NCBI RefSeq assembly: GCF_002237655.1
Contig: NZ_NOKT01000024.1
Coordinates: 1 to 64,000 of the forward strand
Direction: 5' to 3'
DNA: 64,000 nucleotides
Origin: Streptomyces sp. XY006
GTDB taxonomy: Bacteria; Actinomycetota; Actinomycetes; Streptomycetales; Streptomycetaceae
Shown here: positions 39,551 through 48,001 of the stretch, one piece after another
How positions within the stretch are numbered: position 1 is the first letter of the stretch
Layout: the number at the start of each line of letters is the position of its first letter
Program-made: the position numbers and the translations under genes
Notes under the pieces: model-generated
Databases searched by the model: none
Seen by the model: the letters and a program-made list of their open reading frames with translations, nothing else
What the model was told of the DNA's origin: nothing

Positions 39551-41478
39551 TGGCGGGGCCCATGGGGCGGATGATGGCCGGGGGCGGCCCCGACCAGCGC
39601 TCGCTGGACTTCAAGGGATCGGGCAAACGGCTCGTCGCGCAGTTCCGCCCGGAGCGCGTGACCATCGGTGTGCTGCTGCTGTGCGTGGTGCTCAGCGTCG
39701 GGCTGAACGTCGTCGGGCCGAAGATCCTCGGCAAGGCCACCGACCTGGTCTTCGCGGGCATCGTCGGGCGGGGCATGCCCGAGGGGGCGAGCAAGGAGCA
39801 GGTCCTGGAGGGGATGCGCGAGCGCGGGGACGGGGACGTCGCCGACATGCTGCGCAGCACCGACTTCACCCCCGGCGAGGGCATCGACTTCACGGCCGTC
39901 GGGCATGTGCTGCTGCTCGCGCTGGGCGTGTTCACGGTGGCGGGGCTGCTGATGGCGGTGGCGACGCGGCTGGTGAACCGGGCCGTGAACCGGACGATGT
40001 TCCGGATGCGTGAGGACGTGCAGACGAAGCTGTCGCGGCTGCCGCTGTCCTACTTCGACAAGCGGCAGCGCGGTGAGGTGCTGTCGAGGGCGACCAACGA
40101 CATCGACAACATCGGGCAGACGCTGCAGCAGTCGATGGGGCAGCTCATCAACTCGGTGCTGACCATCATCGGCGTGCTCGCGATGATGTTCTACGTCTCC
40201 TGGATCCTCGCGCTGGTCGCGCTGGTGACCGTGCCGCTGTCGTTCGTCGTCGCCACGCGCGTGGGCAAGCGGTCGCAGCCGCACTTCGTGCAGCAGTGGC
40301 GCTCCACGGGCACGCTGAACGCGCACATCGAGGAGATGTACACCGGGCACACCCTGGTGAAGGTGTTCGGGCGGCAGGAGGAGTCGGCGCGGCAGTTCGC
40401 CGAGCAGAACGAGGCGCTGTACGAGGCGGGTTTCAAGGCGCAGTTCAACAGCGGGGTCATGCAGCCGCTGATGATGTTCGTGTCGAACCTCAACTACGTG
40501 CTCGTCGCGGTCGTCGGCGGACTCCGGGTCGCCTCGGGCTCGCTGTCCATCGGGGACGTGCAGGCGTTCATCCAGTACTCGCGGCAGTTCTCCATGCCGC
40601 TGACGCAGGTGGCGTCCATGGCGAACCTGGTGCAGTCGGGTGTCGCCTCCGCCGAGCGGGTCTTCGAGCTGCTGGACGCGGAGGAGCAGGGCGCCGATCC
40701 GGTGCCGGGGGTGCGGCCCGAGGAACTGCGCGGGCAGGTGGCGCTGGAGCACGTGTCGTTCCGCTACGACCCCGACAAGCCGCTCATCGAGGACCTGTCG
40801 CTGAGGGTCGAGCCCGGGCAGACGGTGGCCATCGTCGGCCCGACCGGCGCCGGCAAGACGACGCTGGTGAACCTGCTCATGCGGTTCTACGACGTCACCG
40901 GCGGGCGCATCACCCTCGACGGCGTCGACATCGCGCGGATGTCCCGGGACGAACTGCGGGCCGGCATCGGCATGGTGCTGCAGGACACCTGGCTGTTCGG
41001 CGGCACGATCGCGGAGAACATCGCGTACGGGGCGTCCCGGAAGGTGACCCGCGGGGAGATCGAGGAGGCGGCCCGGGCGGCGCACGCGGACCGGTTCATC
41101 CGGACGCTGCCGGACGGGTACGACACGGTGATCGACGACGAGGGCACGGGCGTGAGCGCGGGTGAGAAGCAGCTCGTCACCATCGCCCGGGCCTTCCTGT
41201 CCGACCCGGTGATCCTGGTGCTGGACGAGGCGACGAGCTCGGTCGACACGCGCACGGAGGTCCTCATCCAGAAGGCCATGGCGAAACTCGCCCATGGGCG
41301 GACCTCGTTCGTCATCGCGCACCGGCTGTCGACGATCCGGGACGCGGACACGATCCTCGTCATGGAGAACGGGGCGATCGTGGAGCAGGGCGCGCACAGT
41401 GAGCTGCTGGCGGCCGGTGGGGCGTACGCGCGGTTGTACAAGGCACAGTTCGCGCAGGCGGTGGCAGAGGTGGACTGA
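39550..41478 (+). CDS. ABC exporter half-transporter 2
   Basis: A 642-residue membrane-ATPase fusion, partner of the preceding gene. Walker A is GPTGAGKTTLVNLL, the signature is GVSAGEKQLVTIARAF (VSAGE rather than VSGGQ), Walker B is VILVLDEATSSVD with the catalytic Glu, and the switch His is in SFVIAHRLSTI. So this half carries the intact catalytic Walker B and H-loop, but a variant signature. Together they form an asymmetric heterodimer. The N-terminal 60 residues contain a Gly/Met/Arg-rich cytoplasmic leader. An insertion of about 60 residues between the first two helices, rich in Glu, Asp and Met, should face outside. A hairpin follows the gene. Confidence 0.93.
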   Translation: MAGPMGRMMAGGGPDQRSLDFKGSGKRLVAQFRPERVTIGVLLLCVVLSVGLNVVGPKILGKATDLVFAGIVGRGMPEGASKEQVLEGMRERGDGDVADMLRSTDFTPGEGIDFTAVGHVLLLALGVFTVAGLLMAVATRLVNRAVNRTMFRMREDVQTKLSRLPLSYFDKRQRGEVLSRATNDIDNIGQTLQQSMGQLINSVLTIIGVLAMMFYVSWILALVALVTVPLSFVVATRVGKRSQPHFVQQWRSTGTLNAHIEEMYTGHTLVKVFGRQEESARQFAEQNEALYEAGFKAQFNSGVMQPLMMFVSNLNYVLVAVVGGLRVASGSLSIGDVQAFIQYSRQFSMPLTQVASMANLVQSGVASAERVFELLDAEEQGADPVPGVRPEELRGQVALEHVSFRYDPDKPLIEDLSLRVEPGQTVAIVGPTGAGKTTLVNLLMRFYDVTGGRITLDGVDIARMSRDELRAGIGMVLQDTWLFGGTIAENIAYGASRKVTRGEIEEAARAAHADRFIRTLPDGYDTVIDDEGTGVSAGEKQLVTIARAFLSDPVILVLDEATSSVDTRTEVLIQKAMAKLAHGRTSFVIAHRLSTIRDADTILVMENGAIVEQGAHSELLAAGGAYARLYKAQFAQAVAEVD

Positions 41479-41540
41479 TGCGCCTTCGGGCGTGCCGCGT
41501 GGTGTCGTGGTGCGGCCGCGGCCCCGTCGTGGCCGTTCGC

Positions 41541-41571
41541 GCAGTTCCCCGCGCCCCTGACGGGGCGCGGG
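41541..41571. terminator. bidirectional hairpin, copy 2 of the GCGCAGTTCCCC family
   Basis: Arms CCCGCGCCCC (41548-41557) and GGGGCGCGGG (41562-41571) pair perfectly over 10 bp around TGAC. The 5' flank is GCGCAGTTC, so this is a full family member. It sits exactly between the convergent ABC exporter and hrdA genes, where a terminator for both is expected. Confidence 0.8.
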
Positions 41572-41579
41572 AGGCGGCG

Positions 41580-42932
41580 TCAGTCCAGATAGCCCCGCAG
41601 CTGGTCCGCGAAGGCGTGGTCCCGCAGCTTGTTCAAGGTCTTGGACTCGATCTGCCGTATCCGCTCCCTGGTCACGCCGAAGATCCTGCCGATCTCCTCC
41701 AGCGTGCGCGGGCGGCCGTCCGCGAGTCCGTAGCGGAGCTGGACCACCTTCCGCTCCCGCTCCCCCAGCGTCGACAGAACCGCCTCCAGGTGCTCCCTGA
41801 GCAGCAGGAACGCGGCCGACTCGACGGGGCTGGCCGCGTCGCCGTCCTCGATGAGGTCGCCGAGGGCGACGTCGTCCTCCTCCCCCACGGGAGCGTGCAG
41901 CGACACCGGTTCCTGGGCGAGGCGCAGCACCTCGCCGACCCGCTCCGGCGGCAGGTCCAGCTGGGCCGCGACCTCCTCGGCCGTCGGCTCGTAGCCGCGC
42001 TCCTGGAGCATGCGGCGCTGGACGCGGACCACGCGGTTGATGAGCTCCACGACGTGCACCGGGACCCGTATCGTGCGGGCCTGGTCGGCCAGGGCGCGGG
42101 ACATGGCCTGGCGGATCCACCAGGTCGCGTACGTGGAGAACTTGTAGCCGCGGGCGTAGTCGAACTTCTCGACGGCGCGGATGAGTCCGAGGTTGCCCTC
42201 CTGGACGAGGTCGAGCATGGTCAGGCCGCGGCCGACGTAGCGCTTGGCGACGGAGACGACCAGGCGCAGGTTGGCCTCGATGAGGCGGCGCTTGGCCATC
42301 CGGCCCATGACGACGAGCCGGTCCAGATCCAGTGCCAGCCGGCTGTCCAGGTCGGGGGTGGTGCTCAGCTTCTCCTCGGCGAACAGCCCGGCCTCGACGC
42401 GGCGGGCGAGTTCGACCTCCTCGGCCGCGGTCAGCAGGGGGATGCGGCCGATCTCCCGCAGGTACTGGCGGAACAGGTCCGAGGAGGGGCCGCTGCCCGT
42501 GTCGGCGCGGGCCGGGGGCGGTTCGACGGCCTCGGGGGCCTCGGCCGTCCCGATGGCCTCGGCGGGCGGCTCCTCCGGCTCCGCTTCCGGCACCGTCTCC
42601 GTCTCCGTCTCCGTCTCCGGGTGGTGCACGACGCGGCTCTGCGCCGGGACCCCGGGCAGGATGTCGGCCTCCGCTTCCGGCGCTGCGCCTGCGGCGCCGA
42701 GAGCACCGCGGACGTCGGTCTGGGTGAGGGTCTGGGTCTGCACGGGGGCGACCTCCAGGATGATCGCTGCCAGGGGGTTCGGCAGCGGTACTTCGGGGGC
42801 GGAGTCGACGGCCTCGCCGCTTTCCGTCCCGTACGCGATGAGCGGAACCGCGGGGATCCGGGGCCCGTCGGTGACGGACCGGCCGCGCTCCGAGGACTCA
42901 GGCACCGGAACCCAGTGTGGGGTAAGACACAT
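41580..42932 (-). CDS. hrdA: RNA polymerase sigma factor, HrdA type (sigma-70 group 2)
   Basis: A sigma-70 family factor of 450 residues. Regions 1.2 to 4.2 are complete: DLFRQYLREIGRIPLL, NLRLVVSVAKRYVGRG (2.1), GYKFSTYATWWIRQAMSRA (2.3-2.4), the region 3 ERGYEPTAEEVAAQLDLP, and the helix-turn-helix TLEEIGRIFGVTRERIRQIES (4.2). The N-terminal 130 residues are acidic and Pro/Ala-rich with a TETETETV run, and lack the long Lys-rich domain of HrdB, so it is a non-essential group 2 factor. The position beside dnaG and an exporter pair matches the gene order I recall for S. coelicolor hrdA; synteny recalled, not checked. ATG 42932 is chosen; it has only a weak GGCGA site. Confidence 0.88.
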   Translation of the reverse strand: MCLTPHWVPVPESSERGRSVTDGPRIPAVPLIAYGTESGEAVDSAPEVPLPNPLAAIILEVAPVQTQTLTQTDVRGALGAAGAAPEAEADILPGVPAQSRVVHHPETETETETVPEAEPEEPPAEAIGTAEAPEAVEPPPARADTGSGPSSDLFRQYLREIGRIPLLTAAEEVELARRVEAGLFAEEKLSTTPDLDSRLALDLDRLVVMGRMAKRRLIEANLRLVVSVAKRYVGRGLTMLDLVQEGNLGLIRAVEKFDYARGYKFSTYATWWIRQAMSRALADQARTIRVPVHVVELINRVVRVQRRMLQERGYEPTAEEVAAQLDLPPERVGEVLRLAQEPVSLHAPVGEEDDVALGDLIEDGDAASPVESAAFLLLREHLEAVLSTLGERERKVVQLRYGLADGRPRTLEEIGRIFGVTRERIRQIESKTLNKLRDHAFADQLRGYLD

Positions 42933-43043
42933 CGTCGCCACGAGGGGCGTGCGGTGACTTTTTGCTTCCGGTCCGTGACCGCGCGCTCTCACCTCGTGGA
43001 AACCCGGATGCCTCACCCGCCCCTGGTCTGCGACGATCTGCCG

Positions 43044-43661
43044 ATGTCCGCTTCCCTGTACGAATCACATGTGACGGTCCGCTGCTCCGGCCCCGGCGAG
43101 TCCGCGCGGCTGCGCCGCTGGGCGGCCGCGGGCGGGTTCAAGCTCACGCACATCGTGCTGGCCAGGGGCCGGATGCGGGACCAGCCGATGCTCACGCTGT
43201 CCGGTTCGCCGTCGTACGCCGGCGAGGCGGCGCGCGTACGGGAGGTGACGGCCCGGCTGCGGGCGGACGGCTTCGACCCGGTGCGCGTGAAGATCGAGTC
43301 GTCGCCGTGGGCACCGGAGGTGCCGCGCGAACCGTGCGACGACGGGCGGTACTTCGAGCACCACGTGAAGCTGCTGCTGCCCGCGGGCACGGACCTGGCG
43401 GCGCTCGCGGCCCGGGTCGTGCCGCACGGCGCCCATCTGTCGTGGAACGCCCGGCGGGTGCGGGGCGCGCGGCACGAGCGGTTCGTGACCCAGCGCTGCC
43501 GTGCGGTGGACGCCGGGGGCGCGGGCGCCGCGCTGGAGCGGCTGCTGGCCGAACTCGGCGGTTTCGAGGTGGTGGGCGTGGAGCGGGAGTTCGTGCTGCA
43601 CGACAGCGACATGGCGGTGGACGAGGGATGGCTGGAGGAGCCGATGGGGACACGGACATGA
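43044..43661 (+). CDS. conserved hypothetical protein coupled to the AbiEii-like gene
   Basis: A 205-residue protein of no family known to me. It begins MSASLYESHVTVRCSG and contains two similar halves in outline: strand-rich segments around ESHVTVRC and EHHVKLLLPAG, each followed by a helix with Arg and His (SARLRRWAAAGGFKLTHIVLARG; LAALAARVVPHGAHLSWNARR). A duplicated ferredoxin-like or 2H-like fold is possible, but not proven. The stop overlaps the start of the nucleotidyltransferase gene (ATGA), so the two are translationally coupled. It is divergent from hrdA. In AbiE systems the first gene encodes a winged-helix antitoxin, but no winged helix is seen here. Confidence 0.75.
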   Translation: MSASLYESHVTVRCSGPGESARLRRWAAAGGFKLTHIVLARGRMRDQPMLTLSGSPSYAGEAARVREVTARLRADGFDPVRVKIESSPWAPEVPREPCDDGRYFEHHVKLLLPAGTDLAALAARVVPHGAHLSWNARRVRGARHERFVTQRCRAVDAGGAGAALERLLAELGGFEVVGVEREFVLHDSDMAVDEGWLEEPMGTRT

Positions 43662-44650
43662 CGGGCACGGCGTGGGAGCGGTTCGGCTGGCGGAGCACGG
43701 AGATCCCCCGGGAGCCGCTGGACGACACCGTCCGCAGGGCGGAGCACCTGCCGAGGACGCTGCTTCCGGTGCCGGGGGACGACGTGGTGCAGCGCCCGGT
43801 CTTCGACCCGGCCCTGAAGCACTACCCGAACGCCTACCGGGCCACCGACCCGCGCTTCTCCGACCCCGAGCGGGGCGAGGCGTGGCGGGCGGCGCGGCGA
43901 CGGGCCCTGGATCTGGTCCTCGCCGCGATCGCGGACTCGCCGTGGGCCGACGCGCTGGTGCTGCGGGGCAGTGTGCTGATGTCGGCCTGGTTCGGTGCGG
44001 CCGCGCGCGAGCCCGGCGACCTGGACTTCGTCGTGGTGCCGCACACCTGGCGGATGGAGGACGGCCGCACCGACCGGATGCTGACCGGGATCGCCGAGGC
44101 GGCGCAGGACCTGGCCGACGCGCGCGGCCGGGAGGTCGGCGTCTCGGCGCGGGGCGCGGTCGTCGAGGACATCTGGACCTACGACCGGGTGCCGGGCCGG
44201 CGCATGGTGCTGCCCTGGGGCGCGGCCGGACTGCCCGGCGGCCACGTCCAGCTGGACTTCGTCTTCAACGAGCGGCTGCCCGAGGAGCCCGAGCCGGTGG
44301 AGCTGGCGGGCGGTGCGGTCGTCCAGGCGGCGACGCCGCAGCTGTCGCTGGCGTGGAAGCTGATGTGGCTGATCAACGACGCGCACGCCCAGGGCAAGGA
44401 CCTGTACGACGCGGTCCTGCTGGCCGAGCGGCATCCGCTGCGCCGGGAGCTGCTGAACGAGGTGTTCCGGCTGTCGGGCGAGTGGCCTTACCCCTACCAG
44501 GAGGAGATCCTGCTGGAGCACGTGGTGGAGGCCGTCGGGTACGTGGAGTGGAACCACTTCGTCACCGAGTACCCGCGGTTCGCGGACGACGAGCGGGAGT
44601 TCGCCGAGCGGCTGGTGCGGGCGGTGGCGCCGGCCTTCGAGGGGGCCTGA
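43658..44650 (+). CDS. AbiEii/AbiGii-family nucleotidyltransferase-like protein
   Basis: A 330-residue protein with a nucleotidyltransferase core: LRGSVLMSAWFGAAAREPGDLDFVV gives the GS and D-x-D motifs. LSLAWKLMWLINDAHAQGKDLYDAVLL gives the late Lys and KDxYD motif of the AbiEii (DUF1814) family. AbiEii proteins are the toxin half of type IV toxin-antitoxin phage-defence systems; many chromosomal homologues lack known activity. Residues 1-60 (EIPREPLDDTVRRAEHLPRTLLP) are an extension not typical of AbiEii. It is coupled to the unknown 205-residue protein. Defence, tRNA modification or housekeeping transfer are all possible. The short 5-base gap to the dnaG stop is convergent. Confidence 0.78.
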   Translation: MTGTAWERFGWRSTEIPREPLDDTVRRAEHLPRTLLPVPGDDVVQRPVFDPALKHYPNAYRATDPRFSDPERGEAWRAARRRALDLVLAAIADSPWADALVLRGSVLMSAWFGAAAREPGDLDFVVVPHTWRMEDGRTDRMLTGIAEAAQDLADARGREVGVSARGAVVEDIWTYDRVPGRRMVLPWGAAGLPGGHVQLDFVFNERLPEEPEPVELAGGAVVQAATPQLSLAWKLMWLINDAHAQGKDLYDAVLLAERHPLRRELLNEVFRLSGEWPYPYQEEILLEHVVEAVGYVEWNHFVTEYPRFADDEREFAERLVRAVAPAFEGA

Positions 44651-44655
44651 CCGGG

Positions 44656-46572
44656 TCAGAGCGCCGCGGCGCCGTGCTCGCGCAGGGCCTGGTCGTACTG
44701 CTGCAGCACCCACAGCTCGTTCTGCACGGCGGCCAGCTGGGCCGGGTCGCCGTGCGTGCCGAGGCGGGTGAGCCGGCCGGTGATGTCGCGGATGCGGCGC
44801 TCCACGGCCCGGCGGCGGACCGTGACCAGCTGGGCGCCGGCGTAGCTTTCGTCGACGCCCTTCACGCCCTTGTGCAGCATGATCGCCTCGACGGCCAGTT
44901 CGGTCACCATCGCGCGGACCGCGTCGTCCGGGGCGGCCTCCCGGACCCGGACCAGATAGTCCTGGGGGTCCGCGAGGCCCGCTTCGGCGCCGCCCGCGTC
45001 CAGGATGGCCTGGCGTACGGCGGCGTAGGGCGGGGCCGTGAACTCGTCGATGCCGTAGGCGTCGAAGGCCGGGGAGACCAGCTCGGGGCGCTGCAGGGCG
45101 AGTTTGAGCAGCTCGCGTTCGGTGGCGTAGACGGGGTTGCGGAGGTTGAGGGCCGGGCCGCGGGGGCCGGCGGGCGGCTCGGCGGACGCGTGCTGCCGGG
45201 GTGCGTGCCGGTCCGGGGCGGGGCCCTTGCCGCCGCGCTCGCGGGCCCAGCGGGCCAGCTGGGCCACGCGCTTGACCACGAACTGGGTGTCGAGGATGCC
45301 GAGCATGCCGGCGAGCTGCACGGCGACCTCGTGCTGGGCGCCGCTGTTCTTGATGCGGGCGACGATCGGGGCGGCCTCGTCCAGGGCGGCGGCGCGGCCG
45401 GCGGGGGTGTCGAGGTCGTAGCGCCCGACGATCTGGCGCAGGGCGAACTCGAAGAGCGGCGTGCGGGGTTCGACCAGGTCGGCGACGGCCTCGTCGCCCT
45501 TGGCCAGCCGCAGGTCGCAGGGGTCCATGCCGTCGGGCGCGATGGCGATGTACGTCTCGGCGGCGAACTTCTGGTCGTCCTCGAAGGCGCGCAGGGCGGC
45601 CTTCTGGCCGGCGGCGTCGCCGTCGAAGGTGAAGATGACGCGGGCCGAGCCGTTGTCCATCAGCAGGCGGCGCAGGATCTTGATGTGGTCGCCGCCGAAG
45701 GCGGTGCCGCAGGTGGCGATGGCGGTGGTGACACCGGCGAGGTGGCAGGCCATGACGTCGGTGTAGCCCTCGACGACGACCGCGCGGGAGGCCTTGGCGA
45801 TGTCCTTCTTCGCCAGGTCGATGCCGTAGAGGACCTGGGACTTCTTGTAGATCGCCGTCTCCGGCGTGTTGAGGTACTTCGGGCCGTTGTCCGCCTCGTA
45901 GAGCTTGCGGGCGCCGAAGCCGACGACGTCGCCGCCGATGTCGCGGATGGGCCACATCAGGCGGCCGCGGAAGCGGTCGATGGGGCCGCGGCGGCCCTCC
46001 TGGGAGAGGCCGGAGAGCAGCAGCTCCTTGTCGGTGAAGCCCTTGCCGCGCAGGTAGCGCGTGAGGTGGTCCCAGCCCTGGGGGCTGTAGCCGACGGAGA
46101 AGTGGTGGGCGGCGGCCTGGTCGAAGCCGCGCTCGGCGAGGAACTGCCGGCCGGTGTCGGCCTCCGGGCTGGTCGCGAGCTGTTCCGCGTACCACTCGGC
46201 GGCGATCTTGTGGGCCTCGACCAGGCGGATGCGCTCACCGCGCTGGTGGGAGGGGTTGTACCCGCCCTCCTCGTAGCGCAGGGTGATGCCCGCCTGGCCG
46301 GCCAGGCGCTCGACCGCCTCCGAGAACGTGAGGTGGTCGATCTTCATCACGAACGTGATGGTGTCGCCGCCCTCCTGGCAGCCGAAGCAGTGGAACAGGC
46401 CCTTGGCGGGGCTGACCTGGAAGGAGGGCGACTTCTCGTCGTGGAACGGGCAGAGACCCTTGAGGTTGCCGCCGCCCGCGTTGCGCAGCTGGAGGTACTC
46501 GGACACCACGGCGTCGATCGGGACCGCGTCCCGTACCGCCTTCACGTCCTCGTCGTTGATCCGTCCTGCCAC
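44656..46572 (-). CDS. dnaG: DNA primase
   Basis: DnaG, 638 residues, synthesises RNA primers at the replication fork. The N-terminal zinc-binding domain has the C-H-C-C pattern CPFHDEKSPSFQV then FHCFGCQEGGDTITF. The TOPRIM/RNA polymerase domain shows VVVEGYTDVMACHLAG, TCGTAFGGDHIK and FTFDGDAAGQKAALRAFE. The C-terminal region (about 450-638) is the DnaB-interacting helical domain. ATG 46572 is preceded by a short gap to the ferredoxin reductase 3' end. Strand and neighbours (hrdA, reductase) fit the Streptomyces chromosome arrangement. Nothing unusual is visible. Confidence 0.97.
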   Translation of the reverse strand: MAGRINDEDVKAVRDAVPIDAVVSEYLQLRNAGGGNLKGLCPFHDEKSPSFQVSPAKGLFHCFGCQEGGDTITFVMKIDHLTFSEAVERLAGQAGITLRYEEGGYNPSHQRGERIRLVEAHKIAAEWYAEQLATSPEADTGRQFLAERGFDQAAAHHFSVGYSPQGWDHLTRYLRGKGFTDKELLLSGLSQEGRRGPIDRFRGRLMWPIRDIGGDVVGFGARKLYEADNGPKYLNTPETAIYKKSQVLYGIDLAKKDIAKASRAVVVEGYTDVMACHLAGVTTAIATCGTAFGGDHIKILRRLLMDNGSARVIFTFDGDAAGQKAALRAFEDDQKFAAETYIAIAPDGMDPCDLRLAKGDEAVADLVEPRTPLFEFALRQIVGRYDLDTPAGRAAALDEAAPIVARIKNSGAQHEVAVQLAGMLGILDTQFVVKRVAQLARWARERGGKGPAPDRHAPRQHASAEPPAGPRGPALNLRNPVYATERELLKLALQRPELVSPAFDAYGIDEFTAPPYAAVRQAILDAGGAEAGLADPQDYLVRVREAAPDDAVRAMVTELAVEAIMLHKGVKGVDESYAGAQLVTVRRRAVERRIRDITGRLTRLGTHGDPAQLAAVQNELWVLQQYDQALREHGAAAL

Positions 46573-46601
46573 GCGTGAAGTCTACGGGGCGGGACCGACA
46601 C

Positions 46602-47867
46602 TCACGGTGCGAGGTCTTCGAGCGGAATGCGGGGGTCTGCGAGGTTCTCGGTGTCCACCCGTGCCCTGCCGCGGATCAGGCGCTGGATCGGGTCGGTGAC
46701 GTTCCACACGTTCACGTTCATCCCGGCCAGCACCCGGCCCTCCTTCACCCAGAAGGCGATGAACTCGCGCTTGCCCGCGTCGCCCCGGATGACCACCTGG
46801 TCGTAGCTGCCGGGCGGTGCCCAGCCGGAGTACTCCATGCCCAGGTCGTACTGGTCGGAGAAGAAGTAGGGCACCCGGTCGTACGTCACGTCGTGGCCCA
46901 GCATGGCGCGGGCCGCCGCGGGGCCGCCGTTGAGGGCGTTGGCCCAGTGCTCGACCCGCAGCCGGGTGTCGAACAGGGCGTGCGGGAAGGAGACGACGTC
47001 GCCGGCCGCGTGGATGTCCGGGTCGGAGGTGCGCAGCCGCTCGTCGACGACGATGCCGCCGCCGTGCGCCGGACCGGCGATCTCCAGGCCGGCCGCCTCC
47101 GCGAGGTGGGTGCGGGGGACCGCGCCGATCGCGGCCAGCACGTCGTGCGCCGGGTGCTCCTCGCCGTCGTCGGTGCGGGCCGCGAGGACCATGCCGTCCT
47201 GGCCGGTGATCTCGGTGAGCCGGGCGCCGAAGTGGAAGCGGACGCCGTGCTCGCGGTGCAGCTCGGCGAAGAGCTGGCCCAGCTCGGGGCCGAGGACCGA
47301 GTGCAGCGGCGTGGGCCCGCGGTGGACCACCGTGACCTCAGCGCCGTACTCGCGGGCCGCCGCCGCGACCTCCAGGCCGATCCAGCCGGCGCCGGCGATC
47401 ACCAGGTGGCCGTTGTCCCGGCCGAGGTTGGTCAGCACGTGCTTGAGGCGCTCGGCGTGGGCGAGGCGGCGCAGGTGGTGGACGCCCGCCAGGTCCGTGC
47501 CCGGGATGTCGAGGCGGCGGGGCTCGGCGCCGGTCGCCAGGAGCAGCTTGTCGTAGCGCACGGCCGTGCCGTCGTCGCCGAAGCGGACGGTCTTCGCCGC
47601 GCGGTCGATCGCGTCGACCGTCTGGCCGAGGTGCAGCTCGATGTCGTGGGCCGCGTACCAGGCCGGCTCGTGCACGAAGACGCTCTCGCGTTCCTCCTTG
47701 CCCAGGAGGTAGCCCTTGGACAGGGGCGGGCGCTCGTAGGGGTGGTCGCGTTCGTCGCAGATCAGTATCACCCGCCCGGTGAAGCCCTCCGCGCGGAGCG
47801 TCTCGGCCGCCTTGGCGCCGGCCAGTCCGCCTCCGACGATGACGAATGTCTGATCCGCGTCGACCAC
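46602..47867 (-). CDS. FAD-dependent ferredoxin/rubredoxin reductase
   Basis: A 421-residue pyridine nucleotide-disulfide oxidoreductase of the ferredoxin reductase type. FAD is bound by FVIVGGGLAGAKAAETLRAEG at the N-terminus and by the ATP-like site IHAAGDVVSFPH. NAD(P)H is bound by HLVIAGAGWIGLEVAAAAREYG. The C-terminal reductase domain (about 330-421) contains the RGDAGKREFIAFW motif. It transfers electrons from NAD(P)H to a ferredoxin or cytochrome P450 partner. It lies 29 bases upstream of dnaG on the same strand, which suggests co-transcription, but with no functional link. No ferredoxin or P450 is adjacent. Confidence 0.92.
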   Translation of the reverse strand: MVDADQTFVIVGGGLAGAKAAETLRAEGFTGRVILICDERDHPYERPPLSKGYLLGKEERESVFVHEPAWYAAHDIELHLGQTVDAIDRAAKTVRFGDDGTAVRYDKLLLATGAEPRRLDIPGTDLAGVHHLRRLAHAERLKHVLTNLGRDNGHLVIAGAGWIGLEVAAAAREYGAEVTVVHRGPTPLHSVLGPELGQLFAELHREHGVRFHFGARLTEITGQDGMVLAARTDDGEEHPAHDVLAAIGAVPRTHLAEAAGLEIAGPAHGGGIVVDERLRTSDPDIHAAGDVVSFPHALFDTRLRVEHWANALNGGPAAARAMLGHDVTYDRVPYFFSDQYDLGMEYSGWAPPGSYDQVVIRGDAGKREFIAFWVKEGRVLAGMNVNVWNVTDPIQRLIRGRARVDTENLADPRIPLEDLAP

Positions 47868-48001
47868 TTGATGCCTCCTCGTCAGGGTGTCGCCACTTGC
47901 GAGCGTCCCGCACGGAGCGTGATGCGGGAAGAGGGAGTGACCCGATCAGGCCACGGAGGGTCACATTCGGGCGTGCCGGGGTCCCTGGTTTCCCGCCCGT
48001 C

